The position numbers and the translations under genes were made by a program. Shown here in pieces: positions 24,101 to 33,600 of a stretch of DNA of 64,000 nucleotides. Source of the stretch: Scolanthus callimorphus (Eukaryota > Cnidaria > Anthozoa > Actiniaria > Edwardsiidae); assembly GCA_033964015.1 (NCBI GenBank), contig CM066924.1:12054625-12118624 (forward strand), read 5' to 3'. A model generated the notes under the pieces. That model was not told the DNA's origin and did no database searches. It was given only the letters and a program-made list of their open reading frames with translations. The stretch's first letter is position 1. Each line of letters begins with the position of its first letter.

Positions 24101-24799
24101 ACTTACCAATCTGTACTCACCAATCTGTACTCACCAATCTGTACTCACCAGTCTATACTGATATACTCACCAGTCTATACTCACCAGTCCATACTCACCG
24201 GTCTATACTCACCAATCTGTACTCACCAATCTGTACTCACCAGTCTATACTCACCAGTCTATACTCACCAGTCCTTACTCATCGGTCTATACTCACCAGT
24301 CTATACTCACCAGTCCATACTCACCGGTCTATACTCACCAGTCTATACTCACCAATCTGTACTCACCAATCTGTACTCACCAGTCTATACTCACCAGTCT
24401 ATACTCACCAATCTGTACTCACCAATCTGTACTCACCAATCTGTACTCACCAGTCTATACTCACCAATCTGTACTCACCAGTCTATACTCACCAGTCCTT
24501 ACTTACCGGTCTATACTCACCAGTCGATATACTCACCAATCTGTACTCACCAGTCTATACTCACCAATCTGTACTCACCAGTCTATACTCACCAGTCCTT
24601 ACTCACCGGTCTATACTCACCAGTCGATATACTCACCAATCTGTACTCACCAGTCTATACTCACCAATCTGTACTCACCAGTCTATACTAACTGCTATGC
24701 ATGGGAAGGGGGTCGCTATCGCCACGTAATTAAGCACTATATTATCGCACTAGTCACTCTACTAACTAATCTTTATTGTCCTTTCAGATATGGGCCTAA
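6181..24799 (+). CDS. GNB5: Guanine nucleotide-binding protein subunit beta-5
   Basis: Thirteen coding exons: 6181-6298, 7476-7612, 7917-7958, 9412-9488, 12914-13040, 14553-14650, 15005-15049, 17870-17961, 18122-18170, 18277-18373, 22512-22570, 22661-22768, 24788-24799 (ends IWA, stop). The product is about 353 residues, the length of the short animal Gbeta5. It has an N-terminal helix ([16 protein letters not shown]) followed by seven WD blades, with [61 protein letters not shown] and [11 protein letters not shown]. The Gbeta5 family pairs with the GGL domain of R7 RGS proteins to speed Galpha(i/o) deactivation. The start ATG follows ACAAA and precedes GCGGCG. Two oddities: the intron after exon 9 has a GC donor (AAG|GCAAGC), and exon 7 joined to exon 8 is one base short of frame (1061 nt in total, 1062 expected). 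The missing base is most likely a G in the run 15048-15050. Exon 8 is the last copy of a 16-copy array. Confidence 0.95.
8012..9083. mobile_element. Helentron/HINE-like non-autonomous element with CRE minisatellite (copy 1)
   Basis: It lies in GNB5 intron 3. The left end AGTGGAGCTCCCG is matched by an inverted subterminal copy CTGGGAGCTCCGCT near 9038-9050. This is followed at once by a hairpin TTAGGC-AGC-GCCTAA (9051-9065) and an ATCTATATATTA tail. The middle holds a CCATCCGTCCGT run (8231-8281) and about five units of roughly 120-130 bp. Each unit has a CACGTG-like box beside TGACGTCA-type sites and an 'aaccaaacttgggtag' segment. Subterminal inverted repeats, a 3' hairpin and a central minisatellite fit non-autonomous Helentrons; no coding capacity is present. 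Confidence 0.6.
10775..12404. mobile_element. Helentron/HINE-like non-autonomous element with CRE minisatellite (copy 2)
   Basis: It lies in GNB5 intron 4 and belongs to the same family as 8012-9083. The left end AGCGGAGCTCCCG is followed by a GC-rich palindrome (GCGGGCGCC GAA GGCGCCCGC). The right end is CGGGAGCTCCGCT, then a hairpin TTAGCC-AGT-GGCTAA (12376-12390), then ATCTATATATTA. After a CGTTCGTTCGTC run the body has about ten units of roughly 128 bp (10930-12150). Each has GGTCACGTGACATGACGTCA followed by GATGACGTCATC and an 'aatatctcaagaaggcaacatcg' segment. No protein is encoded. Confidence 0.65.
13473..14365. mobile_element. pogo/Tigger-like MITE flanked by TA
   Basis: Terminal inverted repeats CAGTGGAACCCC...TTTTACGAT and the inverse ending GGGGTTCCACTG, with TA on both outer sides (13471-13472 and 14366-14367), in GNB5 intron 5. 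The 'CCCGATTTTACGAT' motif recurs inside. The termini and TA target fit Tc1/mariner superfamily, pogo/Tigger-type, non-autonomous elements. A shorter relative lies at 26375-26548. A separate palindrome occupies its centre. Confidence 0.75.
13905..14296. repeat. Nested ~390-bp near-perfect palindrome
   Basis: Left arm from GGATACAGACAGAACC through 'ggcaagatttctaccctaag' and 'gatccgtctttaagatat', then the same blocks inverted, ending GGTTCTGTCACGGATAC. The centre is near 14100 (repeated 'gacattttttg'). Arms are close to 170-190 bp. The order of blocks in the two arms is preserved, so the whole stretch could form one long hairpin. Confidence 0.8.
15472..15787. mobile_element. MITE rich in GCGATTTC / GCGATCTC words
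   Basis: GNB5 intron 7. Arms 'acggcgcgatttcagctgcg' plus 'tgaggtgcgattt' appear at the left end (from about 15486) and inverted at the right end. The interior is built of many 'ggcgatttca' and 'gatatcgc' words and is itself largely self-complementary. No open frame of note. Confidence 0.7.
15996..17961 (+). repeat. 16-copy tandem array of GNB5 exon 8 5' half with its 3' splice site
   Basis: Copies of the exon 8 start (acceptor TTTTGYAG then GGATGTGACAAGTCTGCACT) begin at 15996, 16120, 16244, 16368, 16492, 16616, 16740, 16864, 16988, 17112, 17236, 17360, 17491, 17615, 17746 and 17870. The spacing is 124 bp except for two 131-bp steps (17360 to 17491, 17615 to 17746). Each 124-bp unit is about 53 bp of exon 8 followed by about 71 bp of upstream intron. 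The two 131-bp units retain more of the exon ('ctcatttcttaatcatactg'). Only the last copy continues to the complete exon and a GTAAGA donor at 17962. Every upstream copy, read in the exon frame, meets a stop soon after the exon part. Copies differ by only a few substitutions, pointing to recent amplification or homogenisation. Confidence 0.95.
19306..19884. mobile_element. TIR element with 5-bp target duplication CTAAG
   Basis: GNB5 intron 10. Left terminus GGACCGGTCATTATTTATCA followed by CCTGGGGGG; right terminus is its inverse, CCCCCAGGCGATAAATAATG then ACCGGTCC. CTAAG flanks both ends (19306-19310, 19880-19884). The body (about 570 bp) has no significant coding frame. The superfamily was not identified. 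Confidence 0.7.
20069..21622. repeat. Two head-to-tail members of one unidentified repeat family
   Basis: Block A ('gttcaatatccctcctactt', 'attagcattagatatggata', 'gaacccc') occurs at about 20069-20125 and again at 20392-20450. Block B ('gtgtagacgccaagtgacaa', 'gagtcattaygagggatcat', 'caacaagtttgaatag') occurs at about 20301-20391 and 21525-21622. The order A-B-A-B suggests a short internally deleted copy (about 0.32 kb) directly abutting a longer copy (about 1.23 kb). No RT or transposase frame is visible. Confidence 0.6.
20960..21310. repeat. Tandem ~80-bp units with a TATAAATA box
   Basis: Inside the longer copy of the preceding repeat. About five imperfect units carry 'agcccttctcggctataaat' or variants, followed by 'cctgcacgacttattgat' and 'cacggcgttcaa'. 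Units start near 20963, 21041, 21121, 21179 and 21264. The TATAAATA words are TATA-like, but nothing shows promoter use. Confidence 0.6.
21985..22251. repeat. 63-bp direct duplication flanking an (AACAAT)n microsatellite
   Basis: The segment 'ctaattctattttatggctt' through 'cgtttacataaatcgt' occurs at 21985-22048 and again at 22188-22251 with one or two differences. Between them lie an (ACAATA)n microsatellite (22049-22110) and about 75 bp of other sequence. It lies in GNB5 intron 10. Confidence 0.75.
23008..24690. repeat. 14-bp minisatellite, about 120 copies
   Basis: It fills GNB5 intron 12. Two main unit types alternate irregularly, AGTCTATACTCACC and AATCTGTACTCACC, differing together at two sites. 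Rare variants carry TCCATACTCACCGG or TCCTTACTYACC. A larger block with the rare 'caatatgtattcacc' unit near 23185 recurs near 23895, so there is higher-order structure of roughly 0.71 kb. Because 14 is not a multiple of 3, three units (42 bp) give a 14-residue pseudo-protein period; the long open frames here are artefacts. Confidence 0.95.
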
Positions 24800-25040
24800 C
24801 AAATAACTCCACGTTCAAGAGCCTATGACACAAAGACAATCGATTGCTGTCCATAAAGTATTCTCTGTTAAACATTCATTTGAAATATCAGCTGAATCCA
24901 ATATAAAAGTCCTGAATTTCGTCCTGGCAAAGCGGGCGCCATGTAATTTACAGAGTTTGCGCAGCGAGCCGGGAACTTGGTTCTCCACGCCAGCAACAGT
25001 GGCGGACAACCTGGGTAGCCAAGTGGTTACTTGTGTTTAC

Positions 25041-25163
25041 AGGCTAGCCCGTCCCGTGTTAACGCACCCTAAAAACAGTTATTTTTCTATTATTTTCTCG
25101 CTAATGTCCCAGGGAAGAAAGTGACTGTTTTGAGGGTGCGTCAACTCGGGACGGGCTAGCCTG
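25041..25163. mobile_element. Short hairpin MITE
   Basis: CAGGCTAGCCCGTCCCG ... 'acgcaccctaaaaacagt' at the left, inverted at the right and ending CGGGACGGGCTAGCCTG. About 123 bp, arms around 45 bp, no coding content. Confidence 0.8.
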
Positions 25164-25398
25164 CGATCGAGGCCAAAAATAGGTAAACACTTGGTTATCC
25201 AGGCTGTTCCCCTGTCCAATGTCGTTTGGTGCGCGCAGCATTCATTTCAAATTGGTATGTACTCCCACATTGTATTTACGATATTTTTTGTCCGCCGCTG
25301 TTGCTGATGACGTGATACCTCGACAAAGCATTTTAGAGGATTTTAAGTAGGGAAACTTCAATACGCGCATTTCGCGACTTTCATGGGACTCAGCTCCT

Positions 25399-26053
25399 AA
25401 GGCTGGTTTCCATATAGTCGTATCTGTCGTATCCGTGAAACAAAATTTTCATTGTTTCACGGTTGGCTGATGAGACAGATACGACTATGTCGCAGAGATA
25501 GATTTTTTTCTATCCCATACGACAGTGATACGACCGGTCGCATGTGTCGTATCTGTCGTATTGGACTGTCTTACGAGTCATTTCCATATAGTCTTATGAG
25601 TCGCATTAATTTTTTTTCATACGACAGATACAATAGATACAACATGCGACAGATACCGTCGGTTGCAGCTAACCGTCTACACTCACGTCAAAAACATGTT
25701 CTGTCGGCACGCGAAACTTCAATGTTTTGACAGTGAAACTTTAATGTTTTGACGGGCCAAACTTGAAAGTTTTTGTCACAATATTCAAGTCCGCACTTTC
25801 GTTTCAACAACAAACATTGAAAAGGGCTTTATTCTGATTACTTCACAGTTTTTCTGGTCAAAAAGAAATAAATCAACTAAACTTTTTACCTTTTTTCACT
25901 CACGAGCGTCACCAAAGCTTCACGCTTGGGCGGGCAAACTTTGAAGTTCAACTGTCAAAACTTCGAAGTTTCACGTGCAGACAGAACATGTTTTTGTCGC
26001 GCGTGTAGACGGGTAGATGCAACCGACGGTACGACTATATGGAAACCAGCCTT
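25399..26053. mobile_element. Foldback MITE with nested insertion
   Basis: Terminal repeats AAGGCTGGTTTCCATATAG and its perfect inverse. The right arm then reads inward through 'ccgtcggttgcatctacccg', 'tctacacgcgcgac', 'aacatgttctgtc' and on to 'gttttgacag'. The left arm matches only after skipping 25424-25655, a block full of 'gtcgtatctgtcgtat' words. So the left arm appears to have received a roughly 230-bp insertion. Confidence 0.8.
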
Positions 26054-26374
26054 TATTTGGAATGCATATTTTACTAAGTTACATCTTTTCTCCGAGCATG
26101 ATAATGATTTCATGTCATATGCTCTTTAATTACTTTTATAGCAAAATTTCTAAAAGAGAAAAGCATAATCTTTTATGCTCTATATAATATAATCAACATG
26201 TTGTTTGGTTTCACGAACAGCTCAATGGAAGCTACAGACAGTTGTTGCCCTGGCACAACCTGCAAAAATATGTATCATACAGTACTTGCATAGAGATGAA
26301 TTAACGTATTGTGCATACGATAAAGTCATGCCACTATTCAACAATTTGTAACATAGAAACCGCTGAAAACCTGA

Positions 26375-26548
26375 TACAGTGGAACCTCGATTTTACGATC
26401 CTCGATTAACAATACCCCGATTTTACGATGACTTTTCTGGGTCCCGGCAACAATACCTCGCCTTCGAGAGTTCGTTTACAACGATACCCCGATTTTACGA
26501 TGCAATTTTGCTGCCCCGTGGGGTATCGTAAAATCGGGGTTTTACTAT
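26375..26548. mobile_element. Short pogo/Tigger-like MITE
   Basis: TA-CAGTGGAACCTCGATTTTACG at the left and 'atcgtaaaatcggggttt' inverse at the right, about 170 bp. Same family as 13473-14365. The right terminus is slightly decayed (TTACTA instead of CCACTG). Confidence 0.75.
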
Positions 26549-28186
26549 AGAGAGAAATGTATAGGACGTCAAGGCATGAGTAAACGACGAACCCGAGTTG
26601 CGTCCCCTTTTAATCGAAAACAATACTTCATTTTTTAAAAGAAACAATGCGGCGTCTTTAAAAAAACTGACTCGATTCTTGTTCGGCGTTTGCCTCTTAC
26701 TGTGGTTACTGAGTATTTCACAGTGTAGTCTAACAAATTACCCAGTGTACTTTGCATAGTTATTCATAGCGATGTTTTAATCATTTTTGACAACTAAGCA
26801 GTGCCACCCCGGTAAAGCCACACAAACATATTTGCGTAGGTGACCCTCTTATATCTCAGACAACTTGATATTACGTTTGGCTGTTCGTCAGTGCGCTTTA
26901 TTTTTGCACGACGTCCATCACGTAACATCTCTCCCGCTCTCCGTCCATGTAAACATATCAGTTGTTTGTTTGTGGTGATGGGATGCAGCACGTCGTGATA
27001 CCAAATCGCAAGTGTAAATCAGCCATTATAGGGGCGTGGCCATGTGAGAAAGGGTCACATATAGAACATACATGGTGCCAGTGTTTCAGATGGTACCCAA
27101 TACTAAAAATAGGGGACATGGGTACCCCCGCACCCGTGGCTACGCCCCTGCTTTAAGACACGAGACAGGTTGTCTAGATATCGCGGTAGATAATCTCGAA
27201 GAGGGAGCATTGTTAGAAACGTTTAAAAACCTTGGATTCTAAGCCGGGCAGAAGGTGAAATGATAGCATACATGGTGTAACAAATATGACTTTTATCATT
27301 GTTTTTATATATATAACAATACACTGTAACAAATGATTGCATTGTTTTAATATCTACGCCAAATATAAAGATTATGATTAAATACTTTTATAACACTCCA
27401 AACCGTTGTTTCATAACGCGTGAATGCCTTAAAATGTCCTGAGCGTTGTTTGATTTCTTGTCCCTTTAATTTCATTCTGTCAATCACTTCCTGTTTTTTT
27501 AATTCCAAGAGTAGCTTTGTGTCTACACTATGTAGGGCAAACGTGTTGAGGGAACACAGGAAACTTCTGCAGAAACCCATCCATGGGAAAAGCTGAATTT
27601 CCCATGGTGGAAGAATGGGAAGTGTTCGGGTTTTCCATGGCTATCCATGTGAATTCCGAACACTTGCAGTTCTTTCCAGTTACGTTACTATGCAGTTCGG
27701 TCTTAGAAGCGTCAGTAAATTGAAAACTAATTTCCAAACTTGCTGACATTTCGTTGCATGGCTTGGTTTGCTGCGTCGAGGGAAGTTCATTCCTAAAACT
27801 TGACGACCAAAATGCGAAATTAGGGGCTTACAAAAAGGTGCTTGTGGGTTCTGTAATTAATCTGAGGAAAGTTACAAACTTGCTAGACAACATTAAAAAA
27901 GGAATTGCAAAAACAATTGTTAAAGTAGAGGAAAAGGTACAAACGTTGTGACCCTGAATTTGCCTTTGCAAGTCTGTGTCCGATTCACAGTTGGGTGCAT
28001 TTGTGGTTTCGGGTGAGTCACCCTCTCTTACGATGTCATCTAAGTACCCGTCACTCACATGTTAAAGTACTCTTACTCTTGCGTAGCAAACCCGATGACT
28101 CAGTTGCAGATTTGAGGATGACGTCATGTTGTTCGCGGTTTTGATATCTCAGTATCATCATTAGATAGTACATACACTACACTAAT
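26549..28186. other. Intergenic, nothing recognised
   Basis: No homologous gene recognised. Short frames, including 27754-27951 plus, have no domain signature. This stretch contains the upstream region of the TRIM-like gene; no obvious TATA box precedes 28187. Confidence 0.4.
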
Positions 28187-29947
28187 ATGGCGATCGGTGG
28201 CCACGCAAATGTTGGTGAGCAACTTCGTCTGCAAGAACTTTTAGGTGATGAAGTTTGCTGCCCTGTTTGTTATGGGGTATTTGACGATCCGAAATGTCTG
28301 CCGTCTTGCGCACACAATGTTTGTCGTCAGTGTTTAGAGGAGGTAAGGGAAAGCAAATATGGACGTAATAAGCGATTCCTTGAGTGCCCGGTTTGCCGCA
28401 CTCGATCAGACATTCCACCAAATGGAATCACGTCGTTTCCTACAAATTCTCTTCTGTTGAGGCTGATTGAAAACACCCCAGGGCATCAAGCCGAGAAGGC
28501 CATACGTACAGCAGTGACAAGTACTCAAGGCACCGTAAATCGCGCGAGAGAAAAACTGGGGGAGCTTCAAGACTGTATCTCACGACTCAAGTCAATTAAA
28601 GATCTAGAAAATAACTTAAAACACAAGATCTCTGAGCACGCTCGCAAGCTGATCGAGAAAGTGAAAGTCCAAGAATCTGTCTTGCACGCTGAAGTTGAAC
28701 AGCACCTACGAAAGGAACTTCTTGAACCTCAAGTAGAAGACATTTTTGCCGAGCTTGAAGTTTCTATCGCGAAGATAAAGGACTTCGAACAGAGGGCAGT
28801 GACGTGTATCGAAAGCGCTGAGGACACACTTGATGAAGGTAACATCACGAAAATCATTGAAACGGAAAAAGAACAAGTGAAATATCTGAGCGATATAAAT
28901 GATGGCTTACAGAGGTACGACAATCTTTCGTCGAAGGTTGACTTGAGAAAAATAGCCTCCTTTAATCTCTTGTTTTACCAAGGGAGCGAGAAAATAGACT
29001 TGGGCAGTCTTGAAGTTGCTGATGGAGCACGTTTTCCACAAAGTGAGACTGCTGAGAAGAGTGACACGGCACGTGAAATTGACTACAGCAAAAGTGGTCA
29101 ACTTGTACAGCGGGTTGAGTCCCCGATACTGGCGAGAATCATCCGTGTAGCAGTGTGTAGGGCTACAGGAGACATTGCAGTTTGCGACTCAGATCAAGCC
29201 GTATTTGTGTTCGACAATCGGCAAGCATTCAAGGAGTGGCGTCGTTATTACCTGAAATTTGGTGAACCACGTGACATCGCGTTATCTAAAGACAATGAGC
29301 TCATAGTCTTAACCAATGCGGAAAATCGCGTTCTGTTTTATTCTCGCCAAAACGGCCAAGTTGTCCACCAATCACAACACCAAGAAACAAACGCGCAGAG
29401 TTTGGAATACATTACAATTGACGAGAGCGGCCAGTTGGTGATTACTGCTCTCGTGAATAATGATTCCGAGTCTGGAGATTACAGGCACACCTTAGCTAGT
29501 GCCATCATTGTGTGCGAGAGGAACGGGAACCTGGTTATGGAGCTCGGGAGAAGGTACTTGTCAGATGATTGCGGGCGGGCCCAAAGTCACCTGATGAACT
29601 TTTACATCGCAGACCGCACTGCTAATGCAATCTTCGTCTTCAACCAGACATGTGAACTAATTTCTGAAGTACAAGGGTTTTTGTCCATCAAGTCCATTTT
29701 AGTCGACTATTTCACCGACAATATATTAGTCTGCTTTTGCAACAGGAATGAAATTTGCGTTTACAAGAGGAACAAATTGTCTGAAGACTGCGTGGCTAGA
29801 ATATCCACCAAGACACGCGCACCACGACTCATGGAGTTAGCTTTAAATGGGAAAAACATCATTGTTTGCTTTGAAAATCGCAAGTTCTTTGATATACTAA
29901 CATATGTTACCTACGAAGGTAAAGACGAAAGCTGCAGTCCTAAGTAA
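28187..29947 (+). CDS. RING finger / coiled-coil / propeller protein, TRIM-like, intronless
   Basis: A single open frame of 586 residues. An N-terminal C3HC4 RING has zinc ligands at C25, C28, C41, H43, C46, C49, C67 and C70, with the motif CPVCYGVFDDPKCLPSCAHN. Residues of about 100-250 form a charged heptad-rich coiled coil. From about 310 to 580 there are repeated hydrophobic strands (RVAVCRATGDIAVCDSDQAV, FGEPRDIALSKDNELIVL) typical of an NHL-like or other beta-propeller. No B-box cysteine/histidine cluster is seen between RING and coiled coil, so it is a TRIM-like rather than a canonical TRIM protein. RING proteins of this plan are usually E3 ubiquitin ligases with the propeller choosing substrate or RNA; substrate here is unknown. 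The ATG at 28187 is the first in frame. Lack of introns, unlike all neighbours, suggests origin by retroposition or an expanded single-exon family. Confidence 0.85.
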   Translation: MAIGGHANVGEQLRLQELLGDEVCCPVCYGVFDDPKCLPSCAHNVCRQCLEEVRESKYGRNKRFLECPVCRTRSDIPPNGITSFPTNSLLLRLIENTPGHQAEKAIRTAVTSTQGTVNRAREKLGELQDCISRLKSIKDLENNLKHKISEHARKLIEKVKVQESVLHAEVEQHLRKELLEPQVEDIFAELEVSIAKIKDFEQRAVTCIESAEDTLDEGNITKIIETEKEQVKYLSDINDGLQRYDNLSSKVDLRKIASFNLLFYQGSEKIDLGSLEVADGARFPQSETAEKSDTAREIDYSKSGQLVQRVESPILARIIRVAVCRATGDIAVCDSDQAVFVFDNRQAFKEWRRYYLKFGEPRDIALSKDNELIVLTNAENRVLFYSRQNGQVVHQSQHQETNAQSLEYITIDESGQLVITALVNNDSESGDYRHTLASAIIVCERNGNLVMELGRRYLSDDCGRAQSHLMNFYIADRTANAIFVFNQTCELISEVQGFLSIKSILVDYFTDNILVCFCNRNEICVYKRNKLSEDCVARISTKTRAPRLMELALNGKNIIVCFENRKFFDILTYVTYEGKDESCSPK

Positions 29948-30636
29948 TATCACCTGGGGTTCCAGCTAGACATGGGATCTTGCTCACGCTATAAAAGTGA
30001 CTCATTTTTAACGGTTCGGTTCAACCGTTTTTTTGTTTTTTTTTTAGACTTAAAACCCCCTCGCGTTGGAATTAGGCTGGATCCCACCCAGGATGTCTAA
30101 TAATCCAGATGACACACCACAGGGTCCCATGTGTCATGTTCACTTGGGTAAGCAAAGACATTAAGTAATCGTCAGGGTTGTGATAAACTATTTTAATATT
30201 CCATACCATATATCCAAATGCCCTGCAGTGTTTTGTACGCAAGACAAAAACAAGCTAAACTCTATTTCACACTAATGAAGTCAATGGATGAACGGATATC
30301 CTATGTCCGTCGATCCTAGTGTGCATATCCTGCTCTCAAACGTTTCACATAAAAAACACGGATCTATAAATATATACCTCTGAAGTACAAAAATATATCA
30401 CGGGCATTATACATCAGTGTGTATTAGTAATTAAAGCATACCAATATAGACTCTTAGATTATCTCTATCCTATATCCTGCTGCCATATGTTTTCATGGGG
30501 TCTCGTACCCAGCAGGAATGCGAGGTAAAACAGTCATGGAAAAAACACTCTGTGCACATGCGTCTGAAAACCTCATGTATGACAAACATTTGTACGGGTT
30601 CTTTGATATGTTTTGCTGGTGTCCTGTCTTTCCCTA
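29948..30636. other. Convergent 3' flanks of the TRIM-like gene and TTC24
   Basis: Holds the 3' UTRs of two convergent genes. No coding exon or strong repeat recognised. Confidence 0.4.
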
Positions 30637-33600
30637 CTACTGGATAACACAAGTCTTAGACTGGACCGTCTTGTTCTCTGAGGGCCTATCTGGTGTAGAC
30701 ATGTCGGGATCACTAGATTTAGTGGCGATCGAGGCAAGATAAGCCTCCCTATGAGACCTGGGCATTTCTGATGAGTAATCCTTTCTGTGAGAAGATCTTT
30801 TCCTGTGCCGGCTCTGCTCTACTTCCTCGTGATCCTGCTCTTGAGAGCTGTCATGCTTGACTAGCTTCTGATAAGGCCCTGACTGACCTAATGGCACTAT
30901 CTCCTCTCCTGCTTGTTTATTCTGCTTGTTTTGCCATGATGGTGTGATGTACCTTTCCTCTCTACTATTTCTTTCCGTATCTGAGCCATTGCTATCATCA
31001 CTATGTGAATAATAAGAATCACTGTCATCTGCTCGGCCACCATCTATCCCTCGTGCAATAAGCTTATGGTTATCTTGTCTTGGCCTTGTGCGTCCCACAC
31101 GATGTGCTTTAACCCTGCCCCTATCAACTTCCTCCTTGCCTCGACCTCTTGTTGAGGGGCTTCGTTTCTTTGTACTAGTCCTCTTCACTGTACCTCCTGT
31201 TTCTGGAGAGCCAATCACCTTCAGCTGACACTCCATTGCATCTGCAAGTTTGCTCACTATTCTTTCATTGTGCTGAATAACAGGCTCTCCAGAGGTAGCC
31301 AGTATCGACAAAGCACTTTGTAGTTCTCAACAGCTTTATCATAATCTCCTTGTAAGAAGTACACAGCTGCTAACCCTTCCAGGGCTTGCCAGTGACTCTT
31401 ATGATCACTGCCATCCTTAGAAGCTTGTACAGCATGAACAAAACTCTCTGCTGCTCGCTGGAAGTGTCCAAGTTGACTGTGAGCAAATCCCATGTTGCAG
31501 AAGGTCTGCCCTTGTGCCACTCTGTTACCGAGTCCTCCTAAAAGGGTATTAATGATATTCAGTAACTGAACGAAAGATGACACTAAACATTATTATAAAA
31601 TAATTGATAAAGTTTGCGCGCTCTGATTGGTAGAGAGCTGTGTTTCAAAACTCTATGAAGATCATAGAAATGACGCCATAACTTCGCTATTGAAACTTCT
31701 CCTCCCGCATATGATTATTGTTCTTCCTTTAGAAATTATTTTATAAAAGAAATAAAACATTTTTCTTTGTCTCATAGAGTTTTGAAAACCTCGGCTTTTG
31801 TTTGTGAAAATTTTCGAGTCAGATCATGAAGCACTCGACTTCGTCTCATGCTTCATGATCTGCTCTCGAATTCTAGCAAACAACGCCTCGGTTTTCAAAA
31901 ATCTATGAAGGCACAGAAAAAGTGTTTATTTCTTAACTGTTGCTTGGAAAAATGACTTGTCTAGAGTCACTCAGGATGCCCAGTATTCCTTCTACTAAAT
32001 GATAGAGAAGGCTCCAAAGCAGGATCTCATGCTCAAAACCAAACTTGTTCAACTTCTTATTTTCATATTTGTGATTTCCAATCCTAAGGCCCTGATTACA
32101 TGGAGCGGGCTGGCCTGGATGAGCAGGCGAAAACACAATCAGGCCAGTATTACATGAGCCGAGCTGACCCACTAGTATGAATCGTGGTTCTCCGATGGTT
32201 GTTACAAAATGACAGATGCACAAACATTTTGCAAGGCACTGATTGCTCTTCTACTACAGCAGCTTGTGATGTAGTGTCTTCTATTCAAACTTCATGGCAT
32301 ATTATAATAATAATAATAATAATAACGTGCTTATATAGCGCTTTATCCCTCGCGGCTCAAAGCGCTTTACAATAATGGATAACTCATCCTATAAGAACCA
32401 GCTTTATAAACATGAGTGTGTGTTAGTATTGTGAGTTCTGTGACACTGAGGTTGGGCAACTTCCGACGGTCCTAGTGGTTCTTTAACGTCCCTCTGGTTC
32501 CGGTTAGTGTAGTGTATGTGAGAGACGGGGCCTACGGTTTAACGTCCTTATCCGAGAAGACGCGAAGGTCTAACCATTTGCAGATGTTAGAGCAAAGGCA
32601 GCACCTTCTCCTCAATTATTAGAAAAAGACCCTGAGTGTTGGCCCGGCCAGGGTTTGAACTCCCAACCTCCCGAACATAAGCCCGGCGCTCTACCACTGC
32701 GCTAACCATATTGATGCTCTGGATAATATATAAGAAATGATATTCTGATAAGAAGTGTAATTCTGATGCTTCAAAGCGAGACAGGGTCAGCCTGGTTGAG
32801 CGATTACATGAGAATTTTTCAGCTCGCTTTGCTGGGATCTTTGGAGGGTGACTACCGAGATCTCGGCAAACCGGGCTGAAAATTTTCCATGTAATCTCGA
32901 GTCAATTTTTACAGAGTTTATGCAGACAGCCAAGATCTCTGTAGAAAAACTCAGCCCACTCCATGTAATCGGGGCCTAACAATCCAATGTCTTGTTTCTG
33001 TTTCTTGTTTCCCACAGTGTAAAGTACAAAAATCCTGCATACCAGCAAAAGTACAAAGTTTGAATCCTGCTCCATATATTTTGAATCTCTCACTCCCTAA
33101 ACAATAGAATTGGTTAAATCTCTTCCCCCCAGCCCTGACCCCTACCATTAACCCTTTCCCCAACCATTAACCCTTTCCCCTACCATTAACCCTTTAAGGA
33201 TACTTTGCTTGCATCTTGTTACTACTGATGGTCATTAAGGGGTATTCATAATGATAATGATTAAACCAAATTTGCAGTTTACACAGGCCAGGCCCAGATA
33301 GTGATTCATGTCAATGTCAAGATTTTCCCTCCATTAGTTTTCTTTACTTCAACCCCAAAAGGGCTAGTAGAGAATCCTTTAAGGGAAAAACCTGCAGTTT
33401 TATCTGTCACCATACCATGTAATTTGACAGCAGCTCTGTGGTGTTCCAAAGCCTCTTTGTATTTTCCTACTTGATTATACACAGCTCCTAAATTTTGTCT
33501 GAGCACAGCCTCCAGTTCCTTGTCCTGACCAGATGGATTAACCAGAGGAATCGCAATCTCAAAACACTCTGCTGCATTGTCATAGGACTGCAGGCTGTTG

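Noticed and set aside
22949..24691. 580- and 323-residue plus-strand open frames resembling a [14 protein letters not shown] repeat protein
   Set aside because: Both are translations of the 14-bp minisatellite in different frames, inside a GNB5 intron; the periodicity comes from 3 x 14 bp and there is no independent coding evidence.
32640..32712. tRNA gene on the minus strand
   Set aside because: A- and B-box words are present but the acceptor stem does not pair and a long SINE body with a simple-repeat tail follows.
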